Positions 16,859 to 24,526 are shown, numbered from the stretch's first letter. The stretch is 64,000 nt of DNA from Halobaculum saliterrae (GCF_009831625.1 NZ_WUUS01000013.1:37830-101829); one strand, 5' to 3'. Notes: generated by a model not told the origin, from the sequence alone. Program-made: numbers and translations.

Positions 16859-17785
16859 ATGGCAACCAGAGACGTCTACGAGACGGCGTTCGACGAAGAC
16901 GTCCAGACGGAATCGAGTGCGAACCAGTGTCCCGAGTGCGACGGCCGGGTCACCACCAATGCGATTGAAACCGTCTGCGAGGAGTGTGGGCTCGTCATCG
17001 ACGAGCAGCGGATCGACCACGGGCCTGAGTGGCGAGGGTTCGACGAAGACGAACGGGAGCGTACGGGCGCTCCGTTGACCGCGGCACGGCACGATCGAGG
17101 GTTGTCGACGGAGATCGGCCGCGGGACCGATGCGAACGGGAACGAACTCTCAGGACAGAAGCGACGGCGGCTCGCTCGGATGCGGCGTGAACAGACCCGC
17201 GGGCGATTTCAGTCGAAAGCTGAACGCAACCTCGCACACGGGCTTAGTGAAACCCGCCGGATCAGTAGTGCGCTCGAACTATCCGAGACGACCCGTGACC
17301 AGGCCTGCCAGCTCTTCCGCAGCGCTCAGAACGAGGACCTCCTGCAGGGCCGGTCGATCGAGGCGATGGCCGCCGCGAGTGTCTACGGGACGTGTCGGTG
17401 TAACGGGCGGCCGCGAACGCTCGACGACATCACCGAGTCGGCGCGCGTCGAGCAATCGCGGGTGACGAACGCATACACGACGCTGAATACGGAACTTGGC
17501 CTGCCAGCCCAGCCCGTGACGCCGAGTGCGTTCGTTCCGCGGTTGGCCTCGGAGCTCGACGTCTCAGATCAGATCCGGCAGCGGGCTCGGCAGCTGGCGG
17601 AAGCATCCGAATCGACCGGAGCAACCACGGGGGTTCGACCATCCGGGTTCGCCGCAGCCTGTCTGTACAAAGCCGGACGCGAAGACGGGCGGTGGCTCAC
17701 CCAGTCGGACATCGCTGAAGTAGCGAACGTCTCGGTGGTCACCGTGCGGACCCACCGCGACACACTGGACGACTTAGCTGTCTAA
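16859..17785 (+). CDS. tfb: Transcription initiation factor TFB
   Basis: 308 aa, the normal length of archaeal TFB. The N-terminal zinc ribbon (CPEC and CEEC, about residues 22-43) is followed by the B-finger/linker region (RIDHGPEWRGF) and two cyclin-like repeats covering about residues 110-205 and 210-300, with the terminal helix-turn-helix IAEVANVSVVTVRTHRD. TFB bridges TBP and RNA polymerase at the BRE/TATA promoter. Haloarchaeal plasmids often carry extra TFBs that redirect transcription. The upstream 220 nt are GC-rich and contain GTGTGTATT twice (near 16785 and 16850), which may be promoter-proximal sites. This copy may serve promoters of the element itself. Confidence 0.93.
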   Translation: MATRDVYETAFDEDVQTESSANQCPECDGRVTTNAIETVCEECGLVIDEQRIDHGPEWRGFDEDERERTGAPLTAARHDRGLSTEIGRGTDANGNELSGQKRRRLARMRREQTRGRFQSKAERNLAHGLSETRRISSALELSETTRDQACQLFRSAQNEDLLQGRSIEAMAAASVYGTCRCNGRPRTLDDITESARVEQSRVTNAYTTLNTELGLPAQPVTPSAFVPRLASELDVSDQIRQRARQLAEASESTGATTGVRPSGFAAACLYKAGREDGRWLTQSDIAEVANVSVVTVRTHRDTLDDLAV

Positions 17786-17885
17786 CGCCCACACTGCTGA
17801 TTTTCGGTTGTATATCTGTAGTCTAATTGGCGTGAGAGCCATTGTTTAAATCCGAAGACGAAGCATGATACGGCCAGATCGCTCT

Positions 17886-18773
17886 ATGACCGACCAGTAC
17901 GCCGACTACGAAGCCCTCCGACCGCTTGGCGAAGCGACCCACGTTCCCGACGACCAACTCGCCAGTAGTAGTGGCGAGCCCCGGCGGCAACGCTCTGGTG
18001 GCGTCGACACGGACTATCCAGACGGCCCGACAGCAGATGAGACCGAGTGCGCTTCCTGTGGAGCGTCAATCCCCGCTGGCCAGTCGAAGTGCCGGTTCTG
18101 TCTCACGAACCATCTCGAAGGAGCCGACGATCAGGACACATCGACTGCCGAAACGACTCTCCTCCACGTCATCCACATAATCGTTGAGGCGTCGACGTTC
18201 TACGGCGCCGTCGGGAAGGGATCTGCTGCGGCGACCCTCCTCGCGAAGGCAGATGATGACCCAGTCGTCGATGACTGCAAGCTAATCTATGATCTCGACG
18301 AGGAACCGGCCCCACAGCTTGTCGATCAGTGGCCCTCGCTCCCCTCGGCGACACGGGTCACGTCTGAATGTGGTACTCAGCTGCTCGCGTCCGCTCGCAA
18401 TAAGACACCGCCGACAGAGACGACGACGTCGTGTCATGACGGCGAACACGCGACGTTTCTCTACGACGAAACCGGGAGCGCGGTTCGCACCGAAGAGGGT
18501 CTTGCAAACCTTCGTGAGGACGCAGACAACGACCTCTGGCTGGTGCCAGCGATTGCGCTCCAGGAATCCGTTGACAAGACCGATACCGAACAGCCACGAC
18601 GCGAGCGCCCAAACAGGACTCACCTCGAGTGTCGGGAATGTGATCGGGAGACTAAGCATCGATTCCGCGAACTCAAGGCTGTCCCCGATGACGATTGGAC
18701 CGGGCAGCCCATGTGGGAGTGTCAGCGGTGCGGGACACCTCGCTATGGACCCGAACCAGAAGCCGATCAATAG
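17886..18773 (+). CDS. Haloarchaeal double zinc-ribbon protein (often named 'biosurfactant protein 1')
   Basis: 295 aa from the ATG at 17886. Zinc ribbons sit at both ends: CASC...CRFC at about residues 58-77, and a C-terminal set CRECD...CQRCGTPRYGP (about 250-288) like an RNA-polymerase-type or DksA-type ribbon. The middle is acidic and variable. From memory, homologues in haloarchaeal databases carry the name 'biosurfactant protein 1', which I regard as an unreliable inherited label. A nucleic-acid-associated role is more plausible from the ribbons but is unproven. The first TTAACCAACA inverted repeat starts 14 nt after its stop. Confidence 0.6.
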   Translation: MTDQYADYEALRPLGEATHVPDDQLASSSGEPRRQRSGGVDTDYPDGPTADETECASCGASIPAGQSKCRFCLTNHLEGADDQDTSTAETTLLHVIHIIVEASTFYGAVGKGSAAATLLAKADDDPVVDDCKLIYDLDEEPAPQLVDQWPSLPSATRVTSECGTQLLASARNKTPPTETTTSCHDGEHATFLYDETGSAVRTEEGLANLREDADNDLWLVPAIALQESVDKTDTEQPRRERPNRTHLECRECDRETKHRFRELKAVPDDDWTGQPMWECQRCGTPRYGPEPEADQ

Positions 18774-18786
18774 AGACGGAGTCAGT

Positions 18787-18827
18787 TTAACCAACGAACC
18801 CTGATATCGACTCGTTCTGTTGGTTAA
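18787..18827. repeat. TTAACCAACA inverted repeat, copy 1
   Basis: Left arm TTAACCAACG (18787-18796, last base variant), right arm TGTTGGTTAA (18818-18827), 21-bp spacer. It lies between the gene ending at 18773 and the leader of the 62-aa gene. Confidence 0.9.
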
Positions 18828-18881
18828 CTAGAGGTCAGTTCGTGATCACTCCCAGACTGCCCCGCTGACAGCTCGCCGGTG

Positions 18882-18910
18882 TTTTTCGCGCCGGAAATTG
18901 GCGGAGGCGC
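18882..18910 (+). promoter_or_regulatory. Structured 5' leader, copy 1
   Basis: A T5 tract (18882-18886) precedes stem GCGCC (18888-18892)/GGCGC (18906-18910) with loop GGAAATTGGCGGA. The gene starts 4 nt later. See copies 2-15 for the shared design. Confidence 0.65.
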
Positions 18911-18914
18911 ACAC

Positions 18915-19103
18915 ATGGACCCACGAGACACCCCCGGCTATCGACTCCACCGCGCGCTCAGCAGCCTCACCAGTATCGATATCGACCAATTGGAGCCCGC
19001 TGATCGAGAGCGAATTAGTACCGCGACGACGCTCCTCGAGCAGGTGGATGTTCTCACCCAACCGAATACGATGAGGGACGGTGACGTCCACGGAGAATCC
19101 TGA
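18915..19103 (+). CDS. Small helical protein, unknown
   Basis: 62 aa from the ATG at 18915. The sequence reads as two or three amphipathic helices (YRLHRALSSLTSIDIDQL, then RISTATTLLEQVDVL). No motif is recognised. It is the first gene of the accessory block whose members carry the shared hairpin leader, and its ATG lies only 4 nt from that hairpin. Confidence 0.65.
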   Translation: MDPRDTPGYRLHRALSSLTSIDIDQLEPADRERISTATTLLEQVDVLTQPNTMRDGDVHGES

Positions 19104-19151
19104 CAGCTCGACGCGTCGGCAGCGAAGCGTCCTGTGGCCGTCACAGCGTGA

Positions 19152-19208
19152 GCGGTTGTTCGCCCCCTGAAGGGGTGCGGGGGCGCGAGACCGCTCCCGA
19201 GAACAACC
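19152..19208 (+). promoter_or_regulatory. Structured 5' leader, copy 2
   Basis: Stem CGCCCCC (19161-19167)/GGGGGCG (19179-19185), loop TGAAGGGGTGC. Longer-range pairing is also possible: GGTTGTTC (19154-19161) with GAACAACC (19201-19208), ending one base before the ATG at 19210. The two pairings would compete at one base. Confidence 0.8.
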
Positions 19209-19209
19209 C

Positions 19210-19482
19210 ATGGCAACACTCCAAGCCGCAACGACATCGACCGGCGCGCTCGCGACGGTACGCTGGTACGACGGCGAGCCGGTCGGCGACGGCCACCTGC
19301 AGGGACAGTTCGCGGCCCTCAAAGACATCGTCGGCGATATGCTCGACAAAGGCGTTTTCACGCCGTCGAGGGCGAGACAGTACCTGAAACGGAAGCTCAG
19401 CGAGTGGGTCGGAGACCGACAGGAACTGCTCATTCCGACCGGGGAATCACCCTTCGAGAAGGCGGGTCTGAACCGTTCATAG
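19210..19482 (+). CDS. Small accessory protein, unknown
   Basis: 90 aa. It starts with strand-like residues (ALATVRWYDGEPVGDGHLQGQ), followed by helices (FAALKDIVGDMLDKGV, then SRARQYLKRKLSEWV). It is compact, with no cysteines and no signal peptide, so probably a cytoplasmic globular protein. I do not recognise the family. It has one of the best copies of the shared leader. Confidence 0.65.
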   Translation: MATLQAATTSTGALATVRWYDGEPVGDGHLQGQFAALKDIVGDMLDKGVFTPSRARQYLKRKLSEWVGDRQELLIPTGESPFEKAGLNRS

Positions 19483-19510
19483 ACCAGGACTGCGTCGAAC
19501 CAGTTGCTGT

Positions 19511-19539
19511 TTTTCAGGGGCGAAGAGAACCGAGCCCCT
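19511..19539 (+). promoter_or_regulatory. Structured 5' leader, copy 3 (divergent)
   Basis: T4 tract, then stem AGGGGC (19516-19521)/GCCCCT (19534-19539) with loop GAAGAGAACCGA. Strand composition is swapped relative to the other copies and the loop lacks GGGTG, so it may be an unrelated hairpin. A competing hairpin GAGCCC/GGGCTC reaches to 19549. Confidence 0.4.
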
Positions 19540-19557
19540 CTATGGGCTCGTGATTCG

Positions 19558-19980
19558 ATGACCCAAGAAGCAGCAGATGATCCATTCGACGATTGCGAGT
19601 TAGACCCCGACGCGATCCTCGGGACACACATCTTCAAAGACGTCCTGTTCACCGACGACACGGAAACTCCGGTGAACGTGTTGACCGGCGAGACACCGGC
19701 ACATTCGCAAGCGACCGTCGAGGAAGCGAAGGAGTTCGCTGCGAGTATTGACGCCGACACGCCACAAATCGCACTTCCGGCGTCAGTCGAAACACAGATC
19801 GAGACCCAGAGCAAGCCCTACACGGCGGCTGCGTTCTTCCACTTCAAGGCGACTGGCTCGCTCAAGCGTCACCGCGCCTACCACGCCGCATACGACTCGG
19901 ATGCGTTCACCGTCGACTTCGAAGCTGACTACGAGTCCGGGAATCTGACCATCACAGTCGACCGAGCGAACGAGTCCTAA
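19558..19980 (+). CDS. Accessory protein, unknown
   Basis: 140 aa from the ATG at 19558; upstream in-frame starts would run into the leader hairpin. It is acidic. The N-terminal half contains a helix (SQATVEEAKEFAASID) and the C-terminal half appears beta-rich (DAFTVDFEADYESGNLTITVDRA). No known motif. It belongs to the leader-linked accessory cluster. Confidence 0.65.
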   Translation: MTQEAADDPFDDCELDPDAILGTHIFKDVLFTDDTETPVNVLTGETPAHSQATVEEAKEFAASIDADTPQIALPASVETQIETQSKPYTAAAFFHFKATGSLKRHRAYHAAYDSDAFTVDFEADYESGNLTITVDRANES

Positions 19981-20000
19981 GAATCGACCGCTTGTCAGGG

Positions 20001-20031
20001 TTTTTCGAGCGCCGGCGATGGGTGCCGGCGC
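20001..20031 (+). promoter_or_regulatory. Structured 5' leader, copy 4
   Basis: T5 tract (20001-20005), then stem GCGCCGGC (20009-20016)/GCCGGCGC (20024-20031) closing GATGGGT. The loop keeps the GGGT core. It is about 56 nt before the likely ATG. Confidence 0.6.
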
Positions 20032-20086
20032 AGCAGGAGCGAGCGAGCAATCATTCCCGGTGCGTCGGCGCTTCGAGGTGTTCGAG

Positions 20087-20578
20087 ATGCACATGGTAAT
20101 TTACGCCCTGGTAAAAGAATCGACCCACGACGACGCACTGGCCACCGGAAAGACGGTGTTCGACCGCCTGGTCGGCGCGGACCCACACGCCGGCGCCGTC
20201 TTCGACTACTACGTCTGTTTTGATGAGGAGGACACGTCCGTTGCGGGGAAGGCACGATGGGGTGAGCTCCCGACGGCGGTTCCTGTCGACTCCGATGACG
20301 GCCAGGATCTCCTCGAGCGTGGCTGGGAAGCGACGAAAGAGGAGTTCGAGCGCAATCTCGAACGGGTGAGGGAGGCACTCGATGAACTCTCTGACGAGGA
20401 GATCATGCGCGACGAAGAACTCGCTCGGCACGCCTTCCACCAGGTCGGCGCCTACGATGGGCCAACGATCTTCCAGTACAACGAATATGCGAACGGTATC
20501 CGTCACCGTGAGCAGCTGGATCGAGTGCTGGAGGAGAGCGAGGAGCTTTGGATCGTGCCCGCCGACGTCCACTTCTAA
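20087..20578 (+). CDS. Accessory protein, alpha/beta, unknown
   Basis: 163 aa from the ATG at 20087 (a second ATG at 20093 is equally possible). It starts MVIYALVKEST and contains FDYYVCFDEED, a long acidic helix (about 70-115) and a conserved-looking end (YDGPTIFQYNEYANGIRHREQLDRVL). The N-terminal strand followed by helix and strand resembles a small ferredoxin-like or DUF-type fold. I do not recognise the family. It ends 3 nt before the next gene, so the pair is probably one transcript. Confidence 0.65.
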   Translation: MHMVIYALVKESTHDDALATGKTVFDRLVGADPHAGAVFDYYVCFDEEDTSVAGKARWGELPTAVPVDSDDGQDLLERGWEATKEEFERNLERVREALDELSDEEIMRDEELARHAFHQVGAYDGPTIFQYNEYANGIRHREQLDRVLEESEELWIVPADVHF

Positions 20579-20581
20579 CAG

Positions 20582-20947
20582 ATGGGTCGAATCACAAACT
20601 GGAAGCGCGAAAGTCGCACGCCCACACTCGCATACCGGAATACCGAGACCGGAGCTCGGGCTGTCCTACACCGAGCACCGGACTCGTACCGCTACAAGTG
20701 GCGTGGCGCAATCCTCGTCGACGGCTATCCAGTGTGGTCGCGGGGGTATGAGACGAAGGACGCGAAATCGTTCCGTGACGCGCTCCGGGAACGACCAGCG
20801 CCCGAACTGAGTTGTCCCGAATGTCCGAACAGCGATGTGGCAATCGGCGGAAAAACGGCTGACTGCGCGAAGGTTCAGCGTTGGTTCGAGTGTCGGAGCT
20901 GTGGGTACGAAGCATCCTCAAGAATCGTGTACGGCGCCGAGCGCTGA
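20582..20947 (+). CDS. Zinc-ribbon accessory protein
   Basis: 121 aa. The first 80 residues are basic with a repeated-strand look (RYKWRGAILVDGYPVWSRGYETKDAKSFRDAL). The C-terminus is a zinc ribbon: CPECPNSD (about 80) and CRSCGYEA (about 107). The basic half plus ribbon suits a nucleic-acid-binding protein. It has no leader hairpin of its own, since it follows the previous gene after 3 nt. Confidence 0.65.
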   Translation: MGRITNWKRESRTPTLAYRNTETGARAVLHRAPDSYRYKWRGAILVDGYPVWSRGYETKDAKSFRDALRERPAPELSCPECPNSDVAIGGKTADCAKVQRWFECRSCGYEASSRIVYGAER

Positions 20948-20957
20948 TTGATTGGTG

Positions 20958-21021
20958 TGGATCTACGGTGACGTTTATTTTGGGCCGGAATGGGTGGCCC
21001 GTCTCAATCGGGCCAGATCCA
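20958..21021 (+). promoter_or_regulatory. Structured 5' leader, copy 5
   Basis: Inner stem GGGCC (20982-20986)/GGCCC (20996-21000) with loop GGAATGGGT. Outer stem TGGATCT (20958-20964)/AGATCCA (21015-21021) closes 3 nt before the ATG at 21025. Confidence 0.7.
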
Positions 21022-21024
21022 TAG

Positions 21025-21420
21025 ATGAGTCTGGAAGTCATCGACCGCCACAGCGAAGCACTGTTCGAGTTCCTCTGGTGTCCCGTCTGCGGGCACGAGG
21101 TATTCAGTCACATTCCGTTCGAAGGTGTGTTCTGCAAGAACTGCAACACGCAGGTCGAACTCCAAGAATCCCGAGAGACACGCGGCTACGAGGAGGCCGT
21201 CCTCGCCTGCTTCGACACCTACTCGACGTGGAACCTCCACGTCGACGAAAAGCTCCGTCGCGACCTACCCGATGGGTCGGCACGGGTGAAGATCCTCGGC
21301 GCACCGGGTGCCTACGAGGTCGACTGGTGGAGTCCAGCACCGGGAGAAGACTGGCAGCCAGTCGAACGAGGCGAGTTCGACGATGTCGACGAGCCAGCCG
21401 AGGTCTCCCATCTCGCGTAG
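21025..21420 (+). CDS. Zinc-ribbon accessory protein
   Basis: 131 aa. A zinc ribbon near the N-terminus (CPVCGHE at about 19-25 and CKNCNTQ at about 37-43) is followed by an alpha/beta domain (YEEAVLACFDTYSTWNLHVDEKLRR, then ARVKILGAPGAYEVDWWSP). The N-terminal ribbon and the length match small haloarchaeal plasmid proteins of unknown function. It carries a leader with both inner and outer stems. Confidence 0.65.
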   Translation: MSLEVIDRHSEALFEFLWCPVCGHEVFSHIPFEGVFCKNCNTQVELQESRETRGYEEAVLACFDTYSTWNLHVDEKLRRDLPDGSARVKILGAPGAYEVDWWSPAPGEDWQPVERGEFDDVDEPAEVSHLA

Positions 21421-21439
21421 GGGAAAGTAGTTCCTGTGG

Positions 21440-21495
21440 CTGTTTTTCACCCCCTGAGGGGTGCGGGGGTGCTCGAACGAGTCGCTCCCGAACAG
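21440..21495 (+). promoter_or_regulatory. Structured 5' leader, copy 6
   Basis: Stem CACCCCC (21448-21454)/GGGGGTG (21465-21471), loop TGAGGGGTGC. Outer pairing CTGTT (21440-21444)/AACAG (21491-21495) ends 4 nt before the ATG at 21500. Confidence 0.8.
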
Positions 21496-21499
21496 ACCG

Positions 21500-21901
21500 A
21501 TGAGTAGATCTAGCGACACACACTCGATTGAACAGACACACCCAGCGAGCGACTGCGACATCGCCTACGTCGGGTATCGGCAGAGCGGGCAGGCTATCGT
21601 TGAGAAACGTCCCGGCCAAGAACTGCTCACGCCAGAGCGGAGTCTCGCACTGGTGAACCACAGTCCCTCGGGATTCGAATGGGGATATGGTGGTAGTGGT
21701 CCGGCACAACTCGCGCTCGCACTCCTCCTCGACTACACGGGAGACGAGGCGTTCGCCCTCAACCACTACCAGGAGTTCAAAACCGAGGTCGTGAGCCAAC
21801 TGGACTGCGCTGGGTTTGCTGGAAGCTGGCGACTCACCGGGGCCGAGATCGATGCAGTCCTTCACGAAACACCCGGCGAGCCGGCCGCACCGTCCATCTA
21901 A
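21500..21901 (+). CDS. DUF6166-type protein (paralogue 1)
   Basis: 133 aa from the ATG at 21500. The central block GYGGSGPAQLALALLLDYTG followed by HYQEFKTEVVSQL is the hallmark of the family I know as DUF6166, common on haloarchaeal and bacterial mobile elements and of unknown function. A second copy is in the window at 22983-23669 with the same block (GYVGSGPAQLACALLLDYT). The N-terminal strands (IAYVGYRQSGQAIVEKRP) are also shared. No catalytic residues are obvious. A role in element maintenance is inference only. Confidence 0.75.
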   Translation: MSRSSDTHSIEQTHPASDCDIAYVGYRQSGQAIVEKRPGQELLTPERSLALVNHSPSGFEWGYGGSGPAQLALALLLDYTGDEAFALNHYQEFKTEVVSQLDCAGFAGSWRLTGAEIDAVLHETPGEPAAPSI

Positions 21902-21923
21902 ATACCAATCACCGAAAGAATCC

Positions 21924-22202
21924 ATGTCAGAACACACCCAACCATCTCGTGCGGATGATGAATCGACCGAAGCCACTGAACAGGCGACACGAACGGAGTA
22001 CGTCGAACGCAGTGACGTCGGCGTCTCCCTCACAGTGAAGCTTACTCGCGGGACGGGCACCCGCGATCAGGACAAAATCGTGGCCAAAGCGAAAGGCAAG
22101 ACTCTCGAAGACGCTCGCGAGGACATGGAGATTCTTCGGGAGTACATCCATGATCTCGCTGAGGACGCCCGCCAGATCCAACCCGAGGAAGAAAACGGGT
22201 AA
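21924..22202 (+). CDS. Small acidic protein, unknown
   Basis: 92 aa. The acidic start looks disordered. Then come two beta strands (SLTVKLTRGTGTRDQDKIVAKAKG) and a long C-terminal helix (TLEDAREDMEILREYIHDLAEDAR). The strand-strand-helix layout is compact and resembles small haloarchaeal DUF proteins found beside DUF6166 genes. It is 22 nt downstream of the DUF6166 gene without a leader hairpin of its own, so the two are probably co-transcribed. Confidence 0.65.
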   Translation: MSEHTQPSRADDESTEATEQATRTEYVERSDVGVSLTVKLTRGTGTRDQDKIVAKAKGKTLEDAREDMEILREYIHDLAEDARQIQPEEENG

Positions 22203-22213
22203 CGGCGAGGGCT

Positions 22214-22246
22214 GTTTTTTGTCGCCTCAGCAGTAGTGGAGGCGAT
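22214..22246 (+). promoter_or_regulatory. Structured 5' leader, copy 7
   Basis: T6 tract, then stem TCGCC (22222-22226)/GGCGA (22241-22245), loop TCAGCAGTAGTGGA. A G-T pair may extend it. The GTG start is at 22252. Confidence 0.65.
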
Positions 22247-22251
22247 CATCA

Positions 22252-22473
22252 GTGAGCAATTCAGATGGTCAAACAACAGACGCAAGCGAGCTTTCGCCAG
22301 AACAACGGCTCGAACCCCCGAATACGCGGCTCATCAACGCTGGTATCGTGACGATCAACGATATGGAGACGCTGCGAGCCTGCGTCGCCTACGAGAACGC
22401 GAATCAGCAACGGATCCCGATTCTTCGCCAGCTCAAAGATCGGGCCAGCGAAATCCGCGCACAAGACGAGTGA
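22252..22473 (+). CDS. Small helical protein (paralogue of 25754-25981)
   Basis: 73 aa starting with GTG. The core 'INDMETLRACVAYENANQQ' followed by a C-terminal helix is nearly the same as that of the 75-aa protein at 25754 ('ITDMETLRECVAYENAHQN'). The core contains two helices and resembles a small HhH-like or three-helix domain (RLINAGIVTINDMETL). The two genes therefore arose by duplication, and each has a leader hairpin. Function unknown. Confidence 0.7.
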   Translation: MSNSDGQTTDASELSPEQRLEPPNTRLINAGIVTINDMETLRACVAYENANQQRIPILRQLKDRASEIRAQDE

Positions 22474-22481
22474 CGAAGCAC

Positions 22482-22519
22482 TGGGGGTTTTCTGTCGGAG
22501 CCTCAGTGGGTGGAGGCTC
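22482..22519 (+). promoter_or_regulatory. Structured 5' leader, copy 8
   Basis: G-rich and T-rich tract, then stem GAGCC (22498-22502)/GGCTC (22515-22519), loop TCAGTGGGTGGA. The ATG is at 22527. Confidence 0.7.
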
Positions 22520-22526
22520 GAATGAG

Positions 22527-22826
22527 ATGAGCGATCGACCAGAGATCGAGATTCAACGACAGACCGCGTTCGGTGACGATGGCCAACTCGAAGTGGTCGA
22601 AACGAGTGTCGAAACCTCACTCGAGGACTTCGGCGCTGACGTGAATCATCGCGACCGGGATTCGCGTCTTGATCGGCCCGAGGCGAGTGAGTTCGGTGTC
22701 GACGATCGACCCGCAGTTGAACAATCAACCGAAGGAGATCAGTCGACGCTCTTCGCTGATACGGACGAGGATCAGCAAACCCTCAACGGTGAGGATGCGG
22801 CTGCTCGCTGTCTCTTCGAAGAATAA
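22527..22826 (+). CDS. Small acidic protein, unknown
   Basis: 99 aa, very acidic and low in complexity (ETSVETSLEDFGADVNHRD), probably disordered for most of its length. The end (QSTLFADTDEDQQTLNGED, then AARCLFEE) has two QxTL-type repeats that look like short binding motifs rather than a fold. No family is recognised. It follows copy 8 of the leader. Confidence 0.55.
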   Translation: MSDRPEIEIQRQTAFGDDGQLEVVETSVETSLEDFGADVNHRDRDSRLDRPEASEFGVDDRPAVEQSTEGDQSTLFADTDEDQQTLNGEDAAARCLFEE

Positions 22827-22859
22827 ACTGCCCCTATTGATTAGTTATCCGTCGAAATG

Positions 22860-22877
22860 TTATAGTTTGAACTATAA
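22860..22877. promoter_or_regulatory. Palindrome TTATAGTT-TG-AACTATAA
   Basis: Perfect 8-bp arms in an AT-rich island, 105-122 nt before the gene at 22983. It could be an operator over a TATA-like promoter (ACTATAAT). Confidence 0.6.
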
Positions 22878-22930
22878 TAGTCTGAGTTCTAACTTTGAAG
22901 CGACGCTGAGGGCCTAATAGCCGGTGGTGG

Positions 22931-22958
22931 TTTTTCGACCCCTAGCAGGGGTGCGGGG
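22931..22958 (+). promoter_or_regulatory. Structured 5' leader, copy 9
   Basis: T5 tract, then stem CCCC (22939-22942)/GGGG (22955-22958), loop TAGCAGGGGTGC. The stem is short, but the loop core AGGGGTGC is identical to copies 2, 6 and 14. Confidence 0.6.
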
Positions 22959-22982
22959 AATCCGAACGCCCGCATTCAACCG

Positions 22983-23669
22983 ATGGAGACGAATTCGACT
23001 ACCGACCCACGAGCAGTCGTACAGGATACGGATGAGCGATGTCAGGCGAGTACAGACCGCGTCGAGTACGTCGGGATGCGTGTCGACGGAACGCCAGTTG
23101 TCCTGAACCTCACCGCACACGAACGCCTCTCCCCCAATCGAAGTCTCGGTCTCGTGCGGCATGGCCCGGCGGGACTCGACTGGGGCTACGTTGGGAGCGG
23201 ACCGGCACAGCTCGCCTGTGCGCTCCTCCTCGATTACACCGACAACGAAACCGTCGCCCAGCAACACTACATCCAGTTCCGCAACGACGTGGTCAGTCAA
23301 TTGGTGTGTGATGGCCCGGCCGACTGCTGGCACCTCACCGGGAAGGATATCGAAGCGGCACTCGCCGAATTCGAAGAGTACCGAGCACTCACGCCAGATG
23401 GTGGGACGCCGTCATCGTCACTGCCGGCAAACTGGAGTGCGGTGAGCCGGACAGATCAGACAGTCTTCCAACGTCGGGATATCGACCACTACGTCGTCCT
23501 CGCCGAAGGGAGCGAGGAGTGGTTGATCATACTTTGCGCTCAGGGCGACCGGGCGTATCCCGCCCCACTCGACCATCGAACACTTCCGGTCGAAAACGAC
23601 CCTGCCTCAGCCGTTCAGGATCTCGTCGCTGAGAGTAACGACCTCGTCGAACCAGAGGAGGACATCTGA
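22983..23669 (+). CDS. DUF6166-type protein with C-terminal extension (paralogue 2)
   Basis: 228 aa. Residues about 28-120 match the protein at 21500, including GPAQLACALLLDYT and the HYIQFRNDVVSQL helix. A further 95-residue domain follows (ALTPDGG onward) with strands around FQRRDIDHYVVLAEGSEEWLIILCAQ, reminiscent of the region shared by small haloarchaeal acidic proteins. The extension distinguishes it from the short paralogue. The stop overlaps the next ATG by 1 nt, followed by another overlap, so three genes form an operon. Confidence 0.72.
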   Translation: METNSTTDPRAVVQDTDERCQASTDRVEYVGMRVDGTPVVLNLTAHERLSPNRSLGLVRHGPAGLDWGYVGSGPAQLACALLLDYTDNETVAQQHYIQFRNDVVSQLVCDGPADCWHLTGKDIEAALAEFEEYRALTPDGGTPSSSLPANWSAVSRTDQTVFQRRDIDHYVVLAEGSEEWLIILCAQGDRAYPAPLDHRTLPVENDPASAVQDLVAESNDLVEPEEDI

Positions 23670-23824
23670 TGGAAAACATCCGACTATCGCGGGACACGTA
23701 CCAGCCCATCGAACGCGCCATCACAGCGCTGGAGTGCATCGGCCGAGAACTCGAGCGATACAACGACCGGCACGAGCGAACAGCTAGGAAAGACACAGAC
23801 GAGACGAATCCCAGCGAATCATGA
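23669..23824 (+). CDS. 51-aa mini-protein
   Basis: A 51-codon frame nested between two others: its ATG overlaps the upstream stop (TGATG) and its stop overlaps the next ATG (ATGA at 23821). The product starts MENIRLSRDTYQPIERAITAL and is a single charged amphipathic helix with a polar tail. The double overlap is the main evidence that it is translated. Its size would make it easy to miss. Confidence 0.6.
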   Translation: MENIRLSRDTYQPIERAITALECIGRELERYNDRHERTARKDTDETNPSES

Positions 23825-24357
23825 CTGACGAAGCGACGCTCGACGACTTCGAGACCGAGAATTCGGCCGGGGAGTCCCGCTCGCTCACGCTGGAAGAGCG
23901 ACTCCCCACCCCGATCTCGCCGTCAGTGGAACTTCGGCTGATTCCTGGTCGTGGTGATCCGCTCTATCTCCAGAACCGGGGCACTGAGCGGTATCTGTTC
24001 CGCGACGAGCACAACCGATGGTTCATTCTCCAACCGTCGGCGAAGGACTCAGAAGCAGCTTTCGTCCGCTGGGTGTATCTCCCAGCAGACCGGCCCGAAC
24101 GGCTGGCACAGTCGGCGCTTCGTCGACGAACAGTGATCGGCTATGATTACGTTCAGCGGTCGGCCGCACCAGATCCAGTCAGGTCGACGGTGACGGCGAT
24201 GTTCGTCACGGAATGCTGGCCCGAGACCGCCTACGAGTGTGGGTCGTGTGAGGCGCTGTTCGACACGGCACGAGAGCACGCCCTGCACTGCTGGGACGCA
24301 CATCCGTGGGTGCCGAATCCTGAACAGGTGCGCCGTCGACGCCACGCCGACGAATGA
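23821..24357 (+). CDS. Accessory protein with C-terminal C2H2-type finger
   Basis: 178 aa. It has an acidic N-terminus, a middle strand-rich region (VELRLIPGRGDPLYLQNRG, FRWYLP-like segments) and at the C-terminus CGSCEALFDTAREHALHCWDAH. That is a Cys-x2-Cys...His-x3-Cys-x3-His arrangement typical of haloarchaeal C2H2-like fingers. It is translationally coupled to the 51-aa gene by a 4-nt overlap. A nucleic-acid contact via the finger is plausible but unproven. Confidence 0.68.
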   Translation: MTDEATLDDFETENSAGESRSLTLEERLPTPISPSVELRLIPGRGDPLYLQNRGTERYLFRDEHNRWFILQPSAKDSEAAFVRWVYLPADRPERLAQSALRRRTVIGYDYVQRSAAPDPVRSTVTAMFVTECWPETAYECGSCEALFDTAREHALHCWDAHPWVPNPEQVRRRRHADE

Positions 24358-24397
24358 ATTCAAGAGCCGAAGCCAGGTGTCGGGACCGTCCAGATTA

Positions 24398-24438
24398 TTA
24401 ACCAACAACGCTGGATTTCTGGATAGAATGTTGGTTAA
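24398..24438. repeat. TTAACCAACA inverted repeat, copy 2
   Basis: Perfect arms at 24398-24407 and 24429-24438 with a 21-bp spacer. It lies between the stop at 24357 and leader copy 10. Confidence 0.95.
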
Positions 24439-24443
24439 GAAGT

Positions 24444-24476
24444 TGTTTTTGCGCCCGTGAGAGGGGCGCAGGGCGC
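24444..24476 (+). promoter_or_regulatory. Structured 5' leader, copy 10
   Basis: T5 tract, then stem GCGCCC (24451-24456)/GGGCGC (24471-24476), loop GTGAGAGGGGCGCA. It begins 13 nt after inverted repeat copy 2. Confidence 0.78.
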
Positions 24477-24526
24477 GTGATGAGAGCGCCGTCGCGAGTG
24501 ACGAATTCGATTTCGAGGTGACTGCA

